Assembly: GCA_963704005.1 (NCBI GenBank) | Contig: CAVPGJ010000003.1 | Span: 68,331-132,330 of the forward strand | Length of the DNA stretch: 64,000 bases | Direction of reading: 5' to 3' | Source of the DNA: AC-32 sp963704005 | GTDB lineage: Bacteria > Actinomycetota > Thermoleophilia > Gaiellales > Gaiellaceae | Shown: positions 16,792 to 24,385 of the stretch, piece after piece | How positions within the stretch are numbered: the stretch's first letter is position 1 | Layout of the letters: every line of letters begins with the position of its first letter | Position numbers and translations under genes: made by a program | Notes under the pieces: generated by a model | Database searches by the model: none | Told to the model about the DNA's origin: nothing | What the model saw: only the letters and a program-made list of their open reading frames with translations

Positions 16792-17766
16792 ACCAGGCGG
16801 CCGGAGGAGCTCGGCCTCGCGGGCCGGATCGAGCCCGGCGCGGCCCTGCCTGAGTCCGCGGTCGGTGACGAGCTGCTCTCCGGCCTCCTGCGCCCAGGCC
16901 AGCGTGTCGCGCGCGGTCTCCGCGAGCGGCCGGATGCGCAGGCCTGCCGCCCTGGCCCTGGCGACGCTCATCTGCAGGAAGGCCGCGTCGGTTCCGGGCA
17001 GCCACAGCGGCAGCTCGGTGAACGGCTCGACGCCCTGCTCGACCAGGAAGCCCTCGTCGGTCCAGACGGCGTCGGCGTCGCCGCAGGCAGCGAGCATCTC
17101 CGCAAACGAGACCGGCTCGCAGGTGGCGTTGAACGGCCCCGTGACCCGAGAGGCGCAGGCCTCGACCAGCCAGCTCCCGAGGTCGCGGCCGTCGACGAGC
17201 TGGACGGACCGCTCCGGCGGGGCCGGCGCGAGCACCTCACCGCCCTTCGCGACCCGCAACGGCCAGTAGGTGAAGCGTCCGGTCGGGTCGTGCGGGCCGA
17301 CGATCAGGCCGGCGCGCACGTTCGTGTGCGCATCGGGAAAGACCTCGGCGACCACCCGCTCGCAGGCGGCCTTGAGCGCGCCGTAGTCGCGCATGACCTC
17401 CTCGCTCTGCGGATCCTCGAGCTCCTGCAGCGGCGCGCTCTCGTCGAAGCCCGCGGCGTGCGGCTCCGCGTAGACCGAGCCGCTCGAGACGAACAGGTAG
17501 TGGCCGACCGAGCCCCGTAGCAGCTCGGCCGAGGCGCGCACGACTCGCGGCACGTAGCCGGAAGGGTCGATCACCGCGTCCCACTCGCGGCCCTCGAGAG
17601 CGGACAGGTCGCCGTCGCGGTCGCCGCGCAGCTTCTCGAGCTCGGGGAAGAGCTCGGGATTCGTCTCGCCGCGGTTGAAGAGCGTCACGTCGTCGCCGCG
17701 CGCGAGCGCCGCCTCGACCGCCGCGCGCCCGAGGAACTTCGTCCCGCCGAGGACGAGCAGCCTCAC
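16775..17766 (-). CDS. NAD-dependent epimerase/dehydratase family protein, frameshift near its 3' end
   Basis: An extended-SDR sugar epimerase/reductase-like protein. GTG 17766 starts VRLLVLGGTKFLGRAAVEAA, with the nucleotide-binding GGTKFLG. FVSSGSVYAEP carries the catalytic Ser region, and MRDYGALKAACE the Tyr-x-x-x-Lys pair. The frame runs on antisense through marR, but the family ends near GLDPAREAELLRAAW. One missing base near 16800 restores that ending and a stop at 16775, which I take as the true end (about 330 residues). Substrate unknown. It overlaps the end of marR by 17 bases, convergent. Confidence 0.85.
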
Positions 17767-17794
17767 GAAGAGCAATCTAGTTACTCTGGCGGCG

Positions 17795-18325
17795 GTGGCC
17801 GAGGAAGCGCAGATCGAGCAGACCGAGGAGGGCGCCGTCGTTGCCTCGCCCGGCTGGTACGTGCTCAACCTCGGCGAGGTCGCCTGGAAGCAACACGATG
17901 TCGCGGGCCGGTGGACGGTGCTCGAGCCCGAGGAGGCGAGGTTCGAGCACTACGGGATCAACGTGCACGTCCTCGAGCCCGGCCAGCCGAACGCGCGCTA
18001 CCACTCCGAGACGTCGCAGGAGGACTTCCTCGTCCTCGCGGGAGAGTGCCTGCTGCTGGTCGAAGGCGAGGAACGCAGGCTGAAGGCCTGGGATTTCTTC
18101 CACTGCGCGCCCGGGACCCACCACATCTTCGTCGGCGCCGGCGACGGCCCGTGCGCGATCCTGATGGTCGGCGCACGCATCGAGGACGAGGAGCTCCATT
18201 ACCCGCGGAGCGAGGAGGCGGCGCGCTACGGAGCGTCGGCGCCGGCGGACACGACCGACCCGCGGGAGGCGTACAGCGACTGGGAGCCGAAGTTCGAGCG
18301 GATACGGCCGGCCTGGCCGCTCTGA
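17795..18325 (+). CDS. Cupin-domain protein
   Basis: A 176-residue single-cupin protein from GTG 17795. Cupin motif 1 is NARYHSETSQEDFLVLAGEC and motif 2 is KAWDFFHCAPGTHHIFVGAG, with His/Glu residues suited to bind a metal. Similar proteins serve as sugar isomerases, dioxygenases or ligand sensors; the exact reaction cannot be told. It is divergent from the epimerase with only a 28-base gap, and one base from the convergent fhs stop. A longer frame to 17675 runs into the epimerase and is not used. Confidence 0.85.
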   Translation: MAEEAQIEQTEEGAVVASPGWYVLNLGEVAWKQHDVAGRWTVLEPEEARFEHYGINVHVLEPGQPNARYHSETSQEDFLVLAGECLLLVEGEERRLKAWDFFHCAPGTHHIFVGAGDGPCAILMVGARIEDEELHYPRSEEAARYGASAPADTTDPREAYSDWEPKFERIRPAWPL

Positions 18326-18326
18326 G

Positions 18327-19967
18327 TCAGCGCAACCCGGTGATGCGGCCGGTGGAATCGACGTCGATGCGGAACGCTGCCGGCTCGGCCGGGAGGCCCG
18401 GCATCGTCTGCATGTTGCCGCAGAGCGCGACGATCCAGCCGGCGCCGGTGTAGGGCCGCAACTCGCGGACCGGGAGCGTGAACCCGATGGGCGTGCCGCC
18501 GAGCGAGGCGTCATGCGAGAGCGAGAGGTGCGTCTTCGCGATGCAGACGGGGAGCCGGTCGAGCCCCGCCGCCGCCAGCGCCTCCGCCTGCCGCGCCGCC
18601 GCCGGCGACAGCTCGATCCCTGCGGCGCCGTAGGCACGGCGCGCGACCGCGTCGATCTTGGCCGGAATCGACTGGTCCAGCTCATAGAGGGGCCGGACTT
18701 CGACCGGCCGCCGAACCGCCTCCATCACGACCTCGGCGAGCTCGACTGCGCCCTCGCCGCCGCGCTCGAAGCCGTCGTTCTCCTCGACCGCGAGCGCGCC
18801 CAGCTCGAGCGAGAGGCTGCGAATCGCGTCCAGCTCGACCCGCTCGTCCCCGGGGAAGCGGTTGATCGCGACCACCGGGTCGATCCCGACCTCGCGGACG
18901 ATGTTCATGTTCGCGGCGAGGTTCTCCGCGCCGCGCTCGATCGCCGGGACGCCGCCGTCGGGATCGCCGCCGTGATGCTTGAGCGCCTGGGTGGTCGCGA
19001 CAAGCACGACCGCGCTCGGCGCCAGGCCGCGGTCGCGGCAGACGATGTCCACGAACTTCTCGAAGCCCATGTCGGCGCCGAATCCGCTCTCGGTGACGAC
19101 GACCTCGCCGAGCTTGAGCGCGAGCCGGTCGGCGAGAACCGAGTTGTTCCCGTGCGCGATGTTCGCGAACGGTCCGCAGTGGACGAGCGCCGGCCGCCCT
19201 TCGAGCGTCTGGACGAGGTTCGGCTTGAGCGCATCGACCAGTAGCGCGGCCATCGAACCGGCCGCGCCGAGCTGTTCGGCCGTGACCGGTTCGCCTCCGA
19301 AGGTGGTCGCGACCGTGATCGCGCCCAGCCGCCGGCGAAGGTCGGCCGCGTCGTCCGAGACGGCGACGATCGCCATCACCTCGGAGGCCGCGGTGATGTC
19401 GAAGCCCGTTTCGCGCGGTGTCCCGTTGGTGCGGCCACCGAGCCCGACGACCGTCTGGCGCAGCGCCCGGTCGTCCATGTCGAGGCACCGGCGCCAGCTG
19501 ATCGCATGCGGGTCGATCCCGAGAGCGTTCCCGTGCAGGAGATGCGCCTCGAGCATCGCCGCGAGCAGGTTGTTGGCGGCGCCGATCGCGTGGATGTCGC
19601 CGGTGAAGTGAAGATTGATCAGGTCCATCGCCGCGAGCTGCGCCAACCCGCCGCCGGTGCCGCCTCCCTTGATCCCGAAGACCGGGCCGAGCGACGGCTC
19701 GCGGAGGCAGAGCACCGGCTGCTCGCCGATCGCTCCCAGCGCCTCGGTCAGCGCGATCGCGGTGGTCGTCTTGCCCTCGCCGGCCTTGGTCGGCGTCAGC
19801 GCGGTGACGCAGACGAGGCGCCCGTCGGGGGCGCCGGCCAGCCGCTCGAGTGCGGAGAGCTCGATCTTCGCCGCACGACGCCCGTAGGGCTGGAGCTCCT
19901 CGGGGAGCAGTCCCAGCCGTTCGCCCAGCTCGGCGGCGGAGTCGGGCGCGTCGGGAAGCACATGCAT
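18327..19967 (-). CDS. fhs: Formate--tetrahydrofolate ligase
   Basis: ATP-dependent formation of 10-formyl-THF from formate and THF, feeding C1 units to purine and methionine synthesis. 546 residues, the usual length. The P-loop-like TPTKAGEGKTTTAIAL, the GIKGGGTGGGLAQL segment, FTGDIHAIGAANNLLAA, and the C-terminal CIAKTHLSLSHD and VALCGNMQTMPGLP are diagnostic. ATG 19967 is used. The 128-base gap to the divergent malic-enzyme gene holds a small GC hairpin (about 20023-20036). I could not match the leader to a folate or ZTP riboswitch. Confidence 0.96.
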   Translation of the reverse strand: MHVLPDAPDSAAELGERLGLLPEELQPYGRRAAKIELSALERLAGAPDGRLVCVTALTPTKAGEGKTTTAIALTEALGAIGEQPVLCLREPSLGPVFGIKGGGTGGGLAQLAAMDLINLHFTGDIHAIGAANNLLAAMLEAHLLHGNALGIDPHAISWRRCLDMDDRALRQTVVGLGGRTNGTPRETGFDITAASEVMAIVAVSDDAADLRRRLGAITVATTFGGEPVTAEQLGAAGSMAALLVDALKPNLVQTLEGRPALVHCGPFANIAHGNNSVLADRLALKLGEVVVTESGFGADMGFEKFVDIVCRDRGLAPSAVVLVATTQALKHHGGDPDGGVPAIERGAENLAANMNIVREVGIDPVVAINRFPGDERVELDAIRSLSLELGALAVEENDGFERGGEGAVELAEVVMEAVRRPVEVRPLYELDQSIPAKIDAVARRAYGAAGIELSPAAARQAEALAAAGLDRLPVCIAKTHLSLSHDASLGGTPIGFTLPVRELRPYTGAGWIVALCGNMQTMPGLPAEPAAFRIDVDSTGRITGLR

Positions 19968-20095
19968 GAGGCTAACCTGGCGGGCCGCCTCGCGCGCGCC
20001 ATCCGGGCGGGCGCTGAGCGGCGTGCGGAAAAGCCGCAGGGAGGTTCGGTGGGGGCGCGGATGGCCGCTCCGATCACGTGGGCGAGACTCCGGCC

Positions 20096-21514
20096 ATGCA
20101 CCCGTCAGCCTCTTTCAGCGCCACACTCCGCGTCCACCTCGACAACCAGCCGGGGTCGTTCGCGCGGCTGGCGAGCGCGATCGGCGAGGCGGGCGGGCTG
20201 CTCGGCGCGATCGACCTCGTCAGGGTCGAGCGCGGCAAGAAGGTGCGCGACGTCACCGTGCTCGCCGACGACGAGGCGCACATCGAGCGGATCGTCGAGG
20301 CCGTCCGCGCGGCCGAGGGGATCGAGGTCGAGCACGTCTCCGACCGGACGTTCCTGCTCCACCTCGGCGGCAAGCTCGAGGTCACTCCCCGCGCGCCTCT
20401 GAAGACGCGTGACGACCTCTCGATGGCCTACACGCCGGGCGTCGCACGCGTCTGCAAGGCGATCGCGGCCGACCCGGACAAGGTCTGGAACCTGACCATC
20501 AAGCAGAACACGGTCGCGGTCGTCACGGACGGCACGGCCGTGCTCGGTCTCGGCGACATCGGCCCGGAGGCGGCGCTGCCCGTGATGGAGGGCAAGGCGA
20601 TCCTGTTCAAGGAGTTCGGCGCCATCGACGCCTGGCCGCTCTGCCTGGCGACGACCGACCCGGACGAGATCGTGCGCACAGTCGCTGCGGTCGCGCCGGT
20701 CTTCGGGGGGATCAACCTCGAGGACATCTCCGCGCCGCGCTGCTTCGAGATCGAGGCGCGCCTGCGCAAGGAGCTTTCGATCCCGGTCTTCCACGACGAC
20801 CAGCACGGCACCGCAATCGTCGTCCTCGCCGCCCTGCTCAACGCGCTGCGCGTGGTGGGCAAGCGGCTCGAGGATGTGCGGATCGCGCTGACCGGCGCCG
20901 GGGCGGCCGGGGCGGCGACCGCCCGGATGCTGCTCGCGGCGGGAGCGGGGGAGGTCGTCTGTTGCGACCGCAAGGGGATCCTGCATCCGAACCGCCCCGG
21001 GCTCGACGAGCTGAAGGCGGCCCTGGCGGCCGAGACGGGCCCGCCCCGAGGCGGTACCGCCGACGAGGCGCTCGCAGGGGCCGACGTTTACATCGGCCTC
21101 TCCGCGCCGGGCGCGGTGTCCGTCGAGGGCATTCGCTCGATGGCCGAGCGCGCGATCGTCTTCGCGATGGCGAACCCGACCCCCGAGATCGCGCCTGAGG
21201 AGATCGAGCACCTTGTCGCGGTCGTCGGCACCGGGCGCTCCGACTACCCGAACCAGATCAACAACGTGCTCGTGTTCCCGGGTGTCTTCCGGGGCGCGCT
21301 GGACGTGCGCGCGAATGCGATCACGCGCGAGATGGAGCTCGCCGCCGCGCACGCGCTCTCGTCCGTCGTCGAGCCCGACCATCTCGGGGCCGACTACGTG
21401 ATCCCGAGCGTCTTCGACCGCCGGGCCGCGCCCGCGGTCGCCGCGGCCGTCGCCGCTGCCGCCGTCGAGCACGGCGTTGCCGGCCGGCCGCACGCGGAGA
21501 AGGCCGCCTCGTGA
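20096..21514 (+). CDS. NAD-dependent malic enzyme with N-terminal ACT domain
   Basis: Oxidative decarboxylation of malate to pyruvate. Residues 1-80 form an ACT-like regulatory domain (TLRVHLDNQPGSFARLASAI). The malic enzyme core has SMAYTPGVARVCKAI, FKEFGAIDAWPLCL, and the metal/substrate motif FHDDQHGTAIVVLAALLNAL. The dinucleotide-binding region contains ALTGAGAAGAATARMLL. The ACT domain suggests amino-acid or other small-ligand control. I use ATG 20096; GTG 20078 is possible. GTGA at the 3' end overlaps the start of the hemerythrin-nitroreductase gene, so the two are translationally coupled. Confidence 0.93.
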   Translation: MHPSASFSATLRVHLDNQPGSFARLASAIGEAGGLLGAIDLVRVERGKKVRDVTVLADDEAHIERIVEAVRAAEGIEVEHVSDRTFLLHLGGKLEVTPRAPLKTRDDLSMAYTPGVARVCKAIAADPDKVWNLTIKQNTVAVVTDGTAVLGLGDIGPEAALPVMEGKAILFKEFGAIDAWPLCLATTDPDEIVRTVAAVAPVFGGINLEDISAPRCFEIEARLRKELSIPVFHDDQHGTAIVVLAALLNALRVVGKRLEDVRIALTGAGAAGAATARMLLAAGAGEVVCCDRKGILHPNRPGLDELKAALAAETGPPRGGTADEALAGADVYIGLSAPGAVSVEGIRSMAERAIVFAMANPTPEIAPEEIEHLVAVVGTGRSDYPNQINNVLVFPGVFRGALDVRANAITREMELAAAHALSSVVEPDHLGADYVIPSVFDRRAAPAVAAAVAAAAVEHGVAGRPHAEKAAS

Positions 21515-22980
21515 GCGCGCTCCTGAGCCCGTTTCTCGACGAGCACGCGAAGCTCACGGTCGAGCTGGAGCGCATCCGCGAGACAGCTGCCGAGCTGCCC
21601 TCGCTGTCCGTCGCCGAGCGAAAGCGCCGGATAAAGCGTGTGCTCAGGTTCGTCGAGGGTCGGCTCGCCCTGCACGCCGAGGCGGAGGAGCTCGAGCTGT
21701 ACCCGGCCGTTGCGCACCACCTGCGGCACCCGCTGGCGACGGCCGTGATGGTCTTCGACCACGAGCTGATGCGGGAGCGCGCGCGGGAGCTGCGCGAGAC
21801 CGATGCCGAAGACGTCGAGCGGCTGCAGGAGCTGCTCTACGGCCTGCACGCGGTGCTCGACGCCCATTTCCGCAAGGAGGAGCAGTTCTACCTCCCGCTG
21901 CTCGACCGGCCGGACGAGGCTCAGGCCGTCGCCCGCGCGATGCAGAGGGTCGAGCATCCGTCGGGCGAGGCGGAGCACATCGTCCAGTACGGCCGCTTCG
22001 GCTTCCCGCTCAACGGTACGCCGGCCGAGAAGCTCACCTGGGCGGTCGAGCACGCGGTCAAGGCGCCCTCGAGTCACAACAGCCAGCCGTGGCGCTTCCA
22101 CGTCGAGGGCGACGTGCTCGAGCTGCGGGCCGACCGCGCTCGCGCGCTGCCCGTCGTCGACCCGCACGACCGCGAGCTGACGATCAGCTGCGGCGCAGCG
22201 CTCTATTTCCTGCGCGCGGCGTTGCGGGCGGCCGGCGAGACGGCAGCCGTCGAGACGCTGCCCGACCCCGCCGACCCCGATCTGCTGGCGCGGATCACGC
22301 TCGATGCGCCCGCCGAGGCGTCGCATCGCGAGCGGCAGGTCTTCTGGGCGATGCGCGCGCGGCGGACGAACCGGTTCCGCTACGAGAAGCGCGAGGCTCC
22401 GCCGCAACTCCTGCACGAGCTCGTGCAGGCGGCAGAGGAAGAGGACGCGCAGCTCGACGTCGTGGAGGGACACGACGAGCGCGCGCGCCTCGCCGAGCTC
22501 GTGGCGAAGGCGGACCGCCTCCAGAGCGACGACAAGAGCTTCCGGCGGGAGCTCGCGGCGTGGATCCATCCGAACCGCTCCCGCTCGGCTGACGGCATGC
22601 CGATTTCGACGGTCGAGATGCCCGACCTGGCTTCCAAGCTCGGGCCCTTCGCCGTCCGCACCTTCGACTGGGGCCACGGCCGCGCAGCCAGGGACGAGCA
22701 GCTCGCGCTCGGCTCCCCGGTGCTGGCAGTTCTCTCCACGGATGGCGACGAGCCGCGCGACTGGCTCGCAGCCGGGCAGGCGCTCGGCCGCGTCCTCCTG
22801 TGGGCGACGGTCGACGACGTGGTCGCTTCGTTCCTCAACCAGCCGGTCGAGGTCGAGGAGCTGCGCGGCGAGGTCGCGGAGCTGGCCGGCGGCGGCACCC
22901 CGCAGCTCGTGCTGCGGATGGGCTTCGGCAGGCTCGTTCCGCCGACCCGGCGCCGGCCGGTCGCCGAGATCCTCTCCTAG
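21511..22980 (+). CDS. Hemerythrin-like domain fused to an Acg-type nitroreductase
   Basis: A 489-residue fusion. Residues 1-145 are a four-helix hemerythrin-like domain with iron-binding His/Glu residues in FLDEHAKLTVELERI, RLALHAEAEELELYPAVAHH, VFDHELMRER and LDAHFRKEEQFYLPLL. Residues about 170-489 resemble the Acg/nitroreductase family of mycobacterial dormancy genes (HAVKAPSSHNSQPWRFHVEG, ARRTNRFRYEKREAPP). The front could sense or carry O2, NO or iron and pass a signal to the flavin domain. GTG 21511 overlaps the malic-enzyme stop, suggesting a shared redox or hypoxia role. The order of function is inferred. Confidence 0.85.
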   Translation: MSALLSPFLDEHAKLTVELERIRETAAELPSLSVAERKRRIKRVLRFVEGRLALHAEAEELELYPAVAHHLRHPLATAVMVFDHELMRERARELRETDAEDVERLQELLYGLHAVLDAHFRKEEQFYLPLLDRPDEAQAVARAMQRVEHPSGEAEHIVQYGRFGFPLNGTPAEKLTWAVEHAVKAPSSHNSQPWRFHVEGDVLELRADRARALPVVDPHDRELTISCGAALYFLRAALRAAGETAAVETLPDPADPDLLARITLDAPAEASHRERQVFWAMRARRTNRFRYEKREAPPQLLHELVQAAEEEDAQLDVVEGHDERARLAELVAKADRLQSDDKSFRRELAAWIHPNRSRSADGMPISTVEMPDLASKLGPFAVRTFDWGHGRAARDEQLALGSPVLAVLSTDGDEPRDWLAAGQALGRVLLWATVDDVVASFLNQPVEVEELRGEVAELAGGGTPQLVLRMGFGRLVPPTRRRPVAEILS

Positions 22981-23837
22981 AAGGCAGCGCTGACCGAGAG
23001 CGGGCCCGGGGCCAGGTGGAGCGCGTCGGCGATCGCCACGTAGATATCGCTGCCACGAAGCGAGTAACGGCGGTCGAAGTCGACCGCCCCGTTCACCTCC
23101 AGGACCGTCAGTCCGCGGGTGGTCGTGAACAGGTCCACTCCGACCAGGTCGGCGCCGACGGCCGCGGCCGCCGCGATCGCGAGCGCGAAGCCGTCGGGAG
23201 ATGGCGGTGCCGCCCGGAGGGAGCCTCCGAGCGAGATGTTCGTGCGCCATTCGCCCGGCCGCGCGACCCGCTCGGCCGCGCCGACCGCGGCTCCGGCAGC
23301 GACGATCACGCGAAGGTCGTAACCGGGCGAGGGCAGCAGCTCCTGGACGACCGCGCCGCCGGCGCGAAACCAGCTCCGGGTGGCGAGGACCGCGAGACAC
23401 GCCTCGCGCTCGTCGGGCGTGCGGCAGCGAAAGACGTCCCGGCCCCAGCTGCCGAAACGCGGCTTCACCACGTACGGAAGCGGGAGCAGCCGCACGTCGC
23501 CGGGCGACTCGGCCAGCACCGCCGGCGGGTGCGGCAGTCCTGCCGCCGTGAGGCGCGCGTCTGTGAGGAGCTTGTCGTGCGCCACCCGCAGGCTCGGCGC
23601 CGGATTCAGCACGGTCACGCCGTTCAACTCGAGCCAGTCGAGCACCTGCAGGCCCGGCTCGATGCCGTCGAGGCTCTGCAGGACGTCGAGCCGAGCGAGC
23701 GCCAAGTCGCCGGCGGCCAGCTCTGGCAGTGCGTCCGCCGGAGGGATCAGGCGGGCCTCGATTCCGAGCGCCCGCCAGCCATCGACGAGCTCGAGGCTCC
23801 CCCTGTGCGGGTAGCCGACGACGGCGATCGCGCTCAT
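22977..23837 (-). CDS. ATP-grasp ligase, RimK-like
   Basis: A 286-residue ATP-grasp enzyme of the RimK/LysX group, which adds amino acids to carboxyl groups. The start MSAIAVVGYPHRGSLELVDG is at ATG 23837. VLNPAPSLRVAHDKLLTDAR and LPYVVKPRFGSWGRDVFRC are the ATP-binding segments, and GADLVGVDLFTTTRGLTVLE plus VNGAVDFDRRY the metal-binding end. The substrate is unknown. It lies five bases downstream of the CBS gene in the same direction, so its activity may be tied to nucleotide state. The 3' end overlaps the convergent nitroreductase gene by 4 bases. Confidence 0.85.
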   Translation of the reverse strand: MSAIAVVGYPHRGSLELVDGWRALGIEARLIPPADALPELAAGDLALARLDVLQSLDGIEPGLQVLDWLELNGVTVLNPAPSLRVAHDKLLTDARLTAAGLPHPPAVLAESPGDVRLLPLPYVVKPRFGSWGRDVFRCRTPDEREACLAVLATRSWFRAGGAVVQELLPSPGYDLRVIVAAGAAVGAAERVARPGEWRTNISLGGSLRAAPPSPDGFALAIAAAAAVGADLVGVDLFTTTRGLTVLEVNGAVDFDRRYSLRGSDIYVAIADALHLAPGPLSVSAAF

Positions 23838-23842
23838 GGCGG

Positions 23843-24292
23843 TTACGCCGTTTGGGCCAGGATCCGGGCGACGTCGAGCGTCGAGAGGACGCCCACCGGC
23901 CGGGCCGAGCCGGGCTCGGCGACGACGAGATGGGCGATCTCGTGCTCGCTCATCAGCTGGGCGGCGCGTGCGAGCGTGTCGTCGGGCGCGACCATCACGA
24001 CGGGCGTGACCGCGGTCCCGCCGGCGGTCCGCTCTTCGAGGTCGCCGACGCTTGCCGCGCTGACGAGATCGAGATCGGAGACGACGCCCCACAGCTGCGC
24101 GCCTTCGACGTCGTCGGACTCCTCGCCGAAGACGACGACAGCGTGGATCCGGTAGCTCGCCATCATCCGCGCGACTGTCGCCAGCGGTGTCTCGAGCGGG
24201 CAGGTGAGGACGCCGGGGTGCATTGCATCCGCCACCGCGACCTGCGCGAGCGACGGCCCTGTTCGGCTGCTCTCGAGCATCTGTTGGCTCAT
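23843..24292 (-). CDS. Two-CBS-domain protein with a strong ribosome site
   Basis: 149 residues from ATG 24292, which is preceded by AAGGAGGTG at ideal spacing; this decides the start over an upstream ATG at 24343. Two CBS modules are seen (HPGVLTCPLETPLATVARMM; VVMVAPDDTLARAAQLMSEH; LSTLDVARILA). Likely an adenosine-nucleotide sensor controlling or accompanying the ATP-grasp enzyme that follows five bases later. It resembles mycobacterial hypoxia-induced CBS proteins and faces the hemerythrin-nitroreductase gene. Confidence 0.88.
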   Translation of the reverse strand: MSQQMLESSRTGPSLAQVAVADAMHPGVLTCPLETPLATVARMMASYRIHAVVVFGEESDDVEGAQLWGVVSDLDLVSAASVGDLEERTAGGTAVTPVVMVAPDDTLARAAQLMSEHEIAHLVVAEPGSARPVGVLSTLDVARILAQTA

Positions 24293-24331
24293 GGTTTGCA
24301 CCTCCTTCGCGTTCACTTTCGCGCACGCGCG

Positions 24332-24362
24332 GCACCCGGGCATCGGGGGCGAGCCCGGGTGC
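24332..24362 (-). terminator. 10-bp perfect GC hairpin between mmpL-like and CBS genes
   Basis: GCACCCGGGC (24332-24341) pairs with GCCCGGGTGC (24353-24362) around an 11-base loop. It sits in the 93-base gap after the exporter stop and before the CBS gene, both on the minus strand. No T-run follows, so it may be a weak or factor-assisted terminator separating the two units. Confidence 0.5.
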
Positions 24363-24385
24363 TGCTACGGGAAACCCGCAAAAAA

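Noticed and set aside
15907..17868. A 653-residue epimerase fused to other sequence
   Set aside because: Past the family C-terminus the frame runs antisense through marR and part of yceI; the expected ending appears one frame over at 16775.
19968..20095. Folate or ZTP riboswitch before fhs
   Set aside because: The hairpin TGCGG-AAAAG-CCGCA is simple, and I could not match the conserved cores of THF or ZTP riboswitches by eye.
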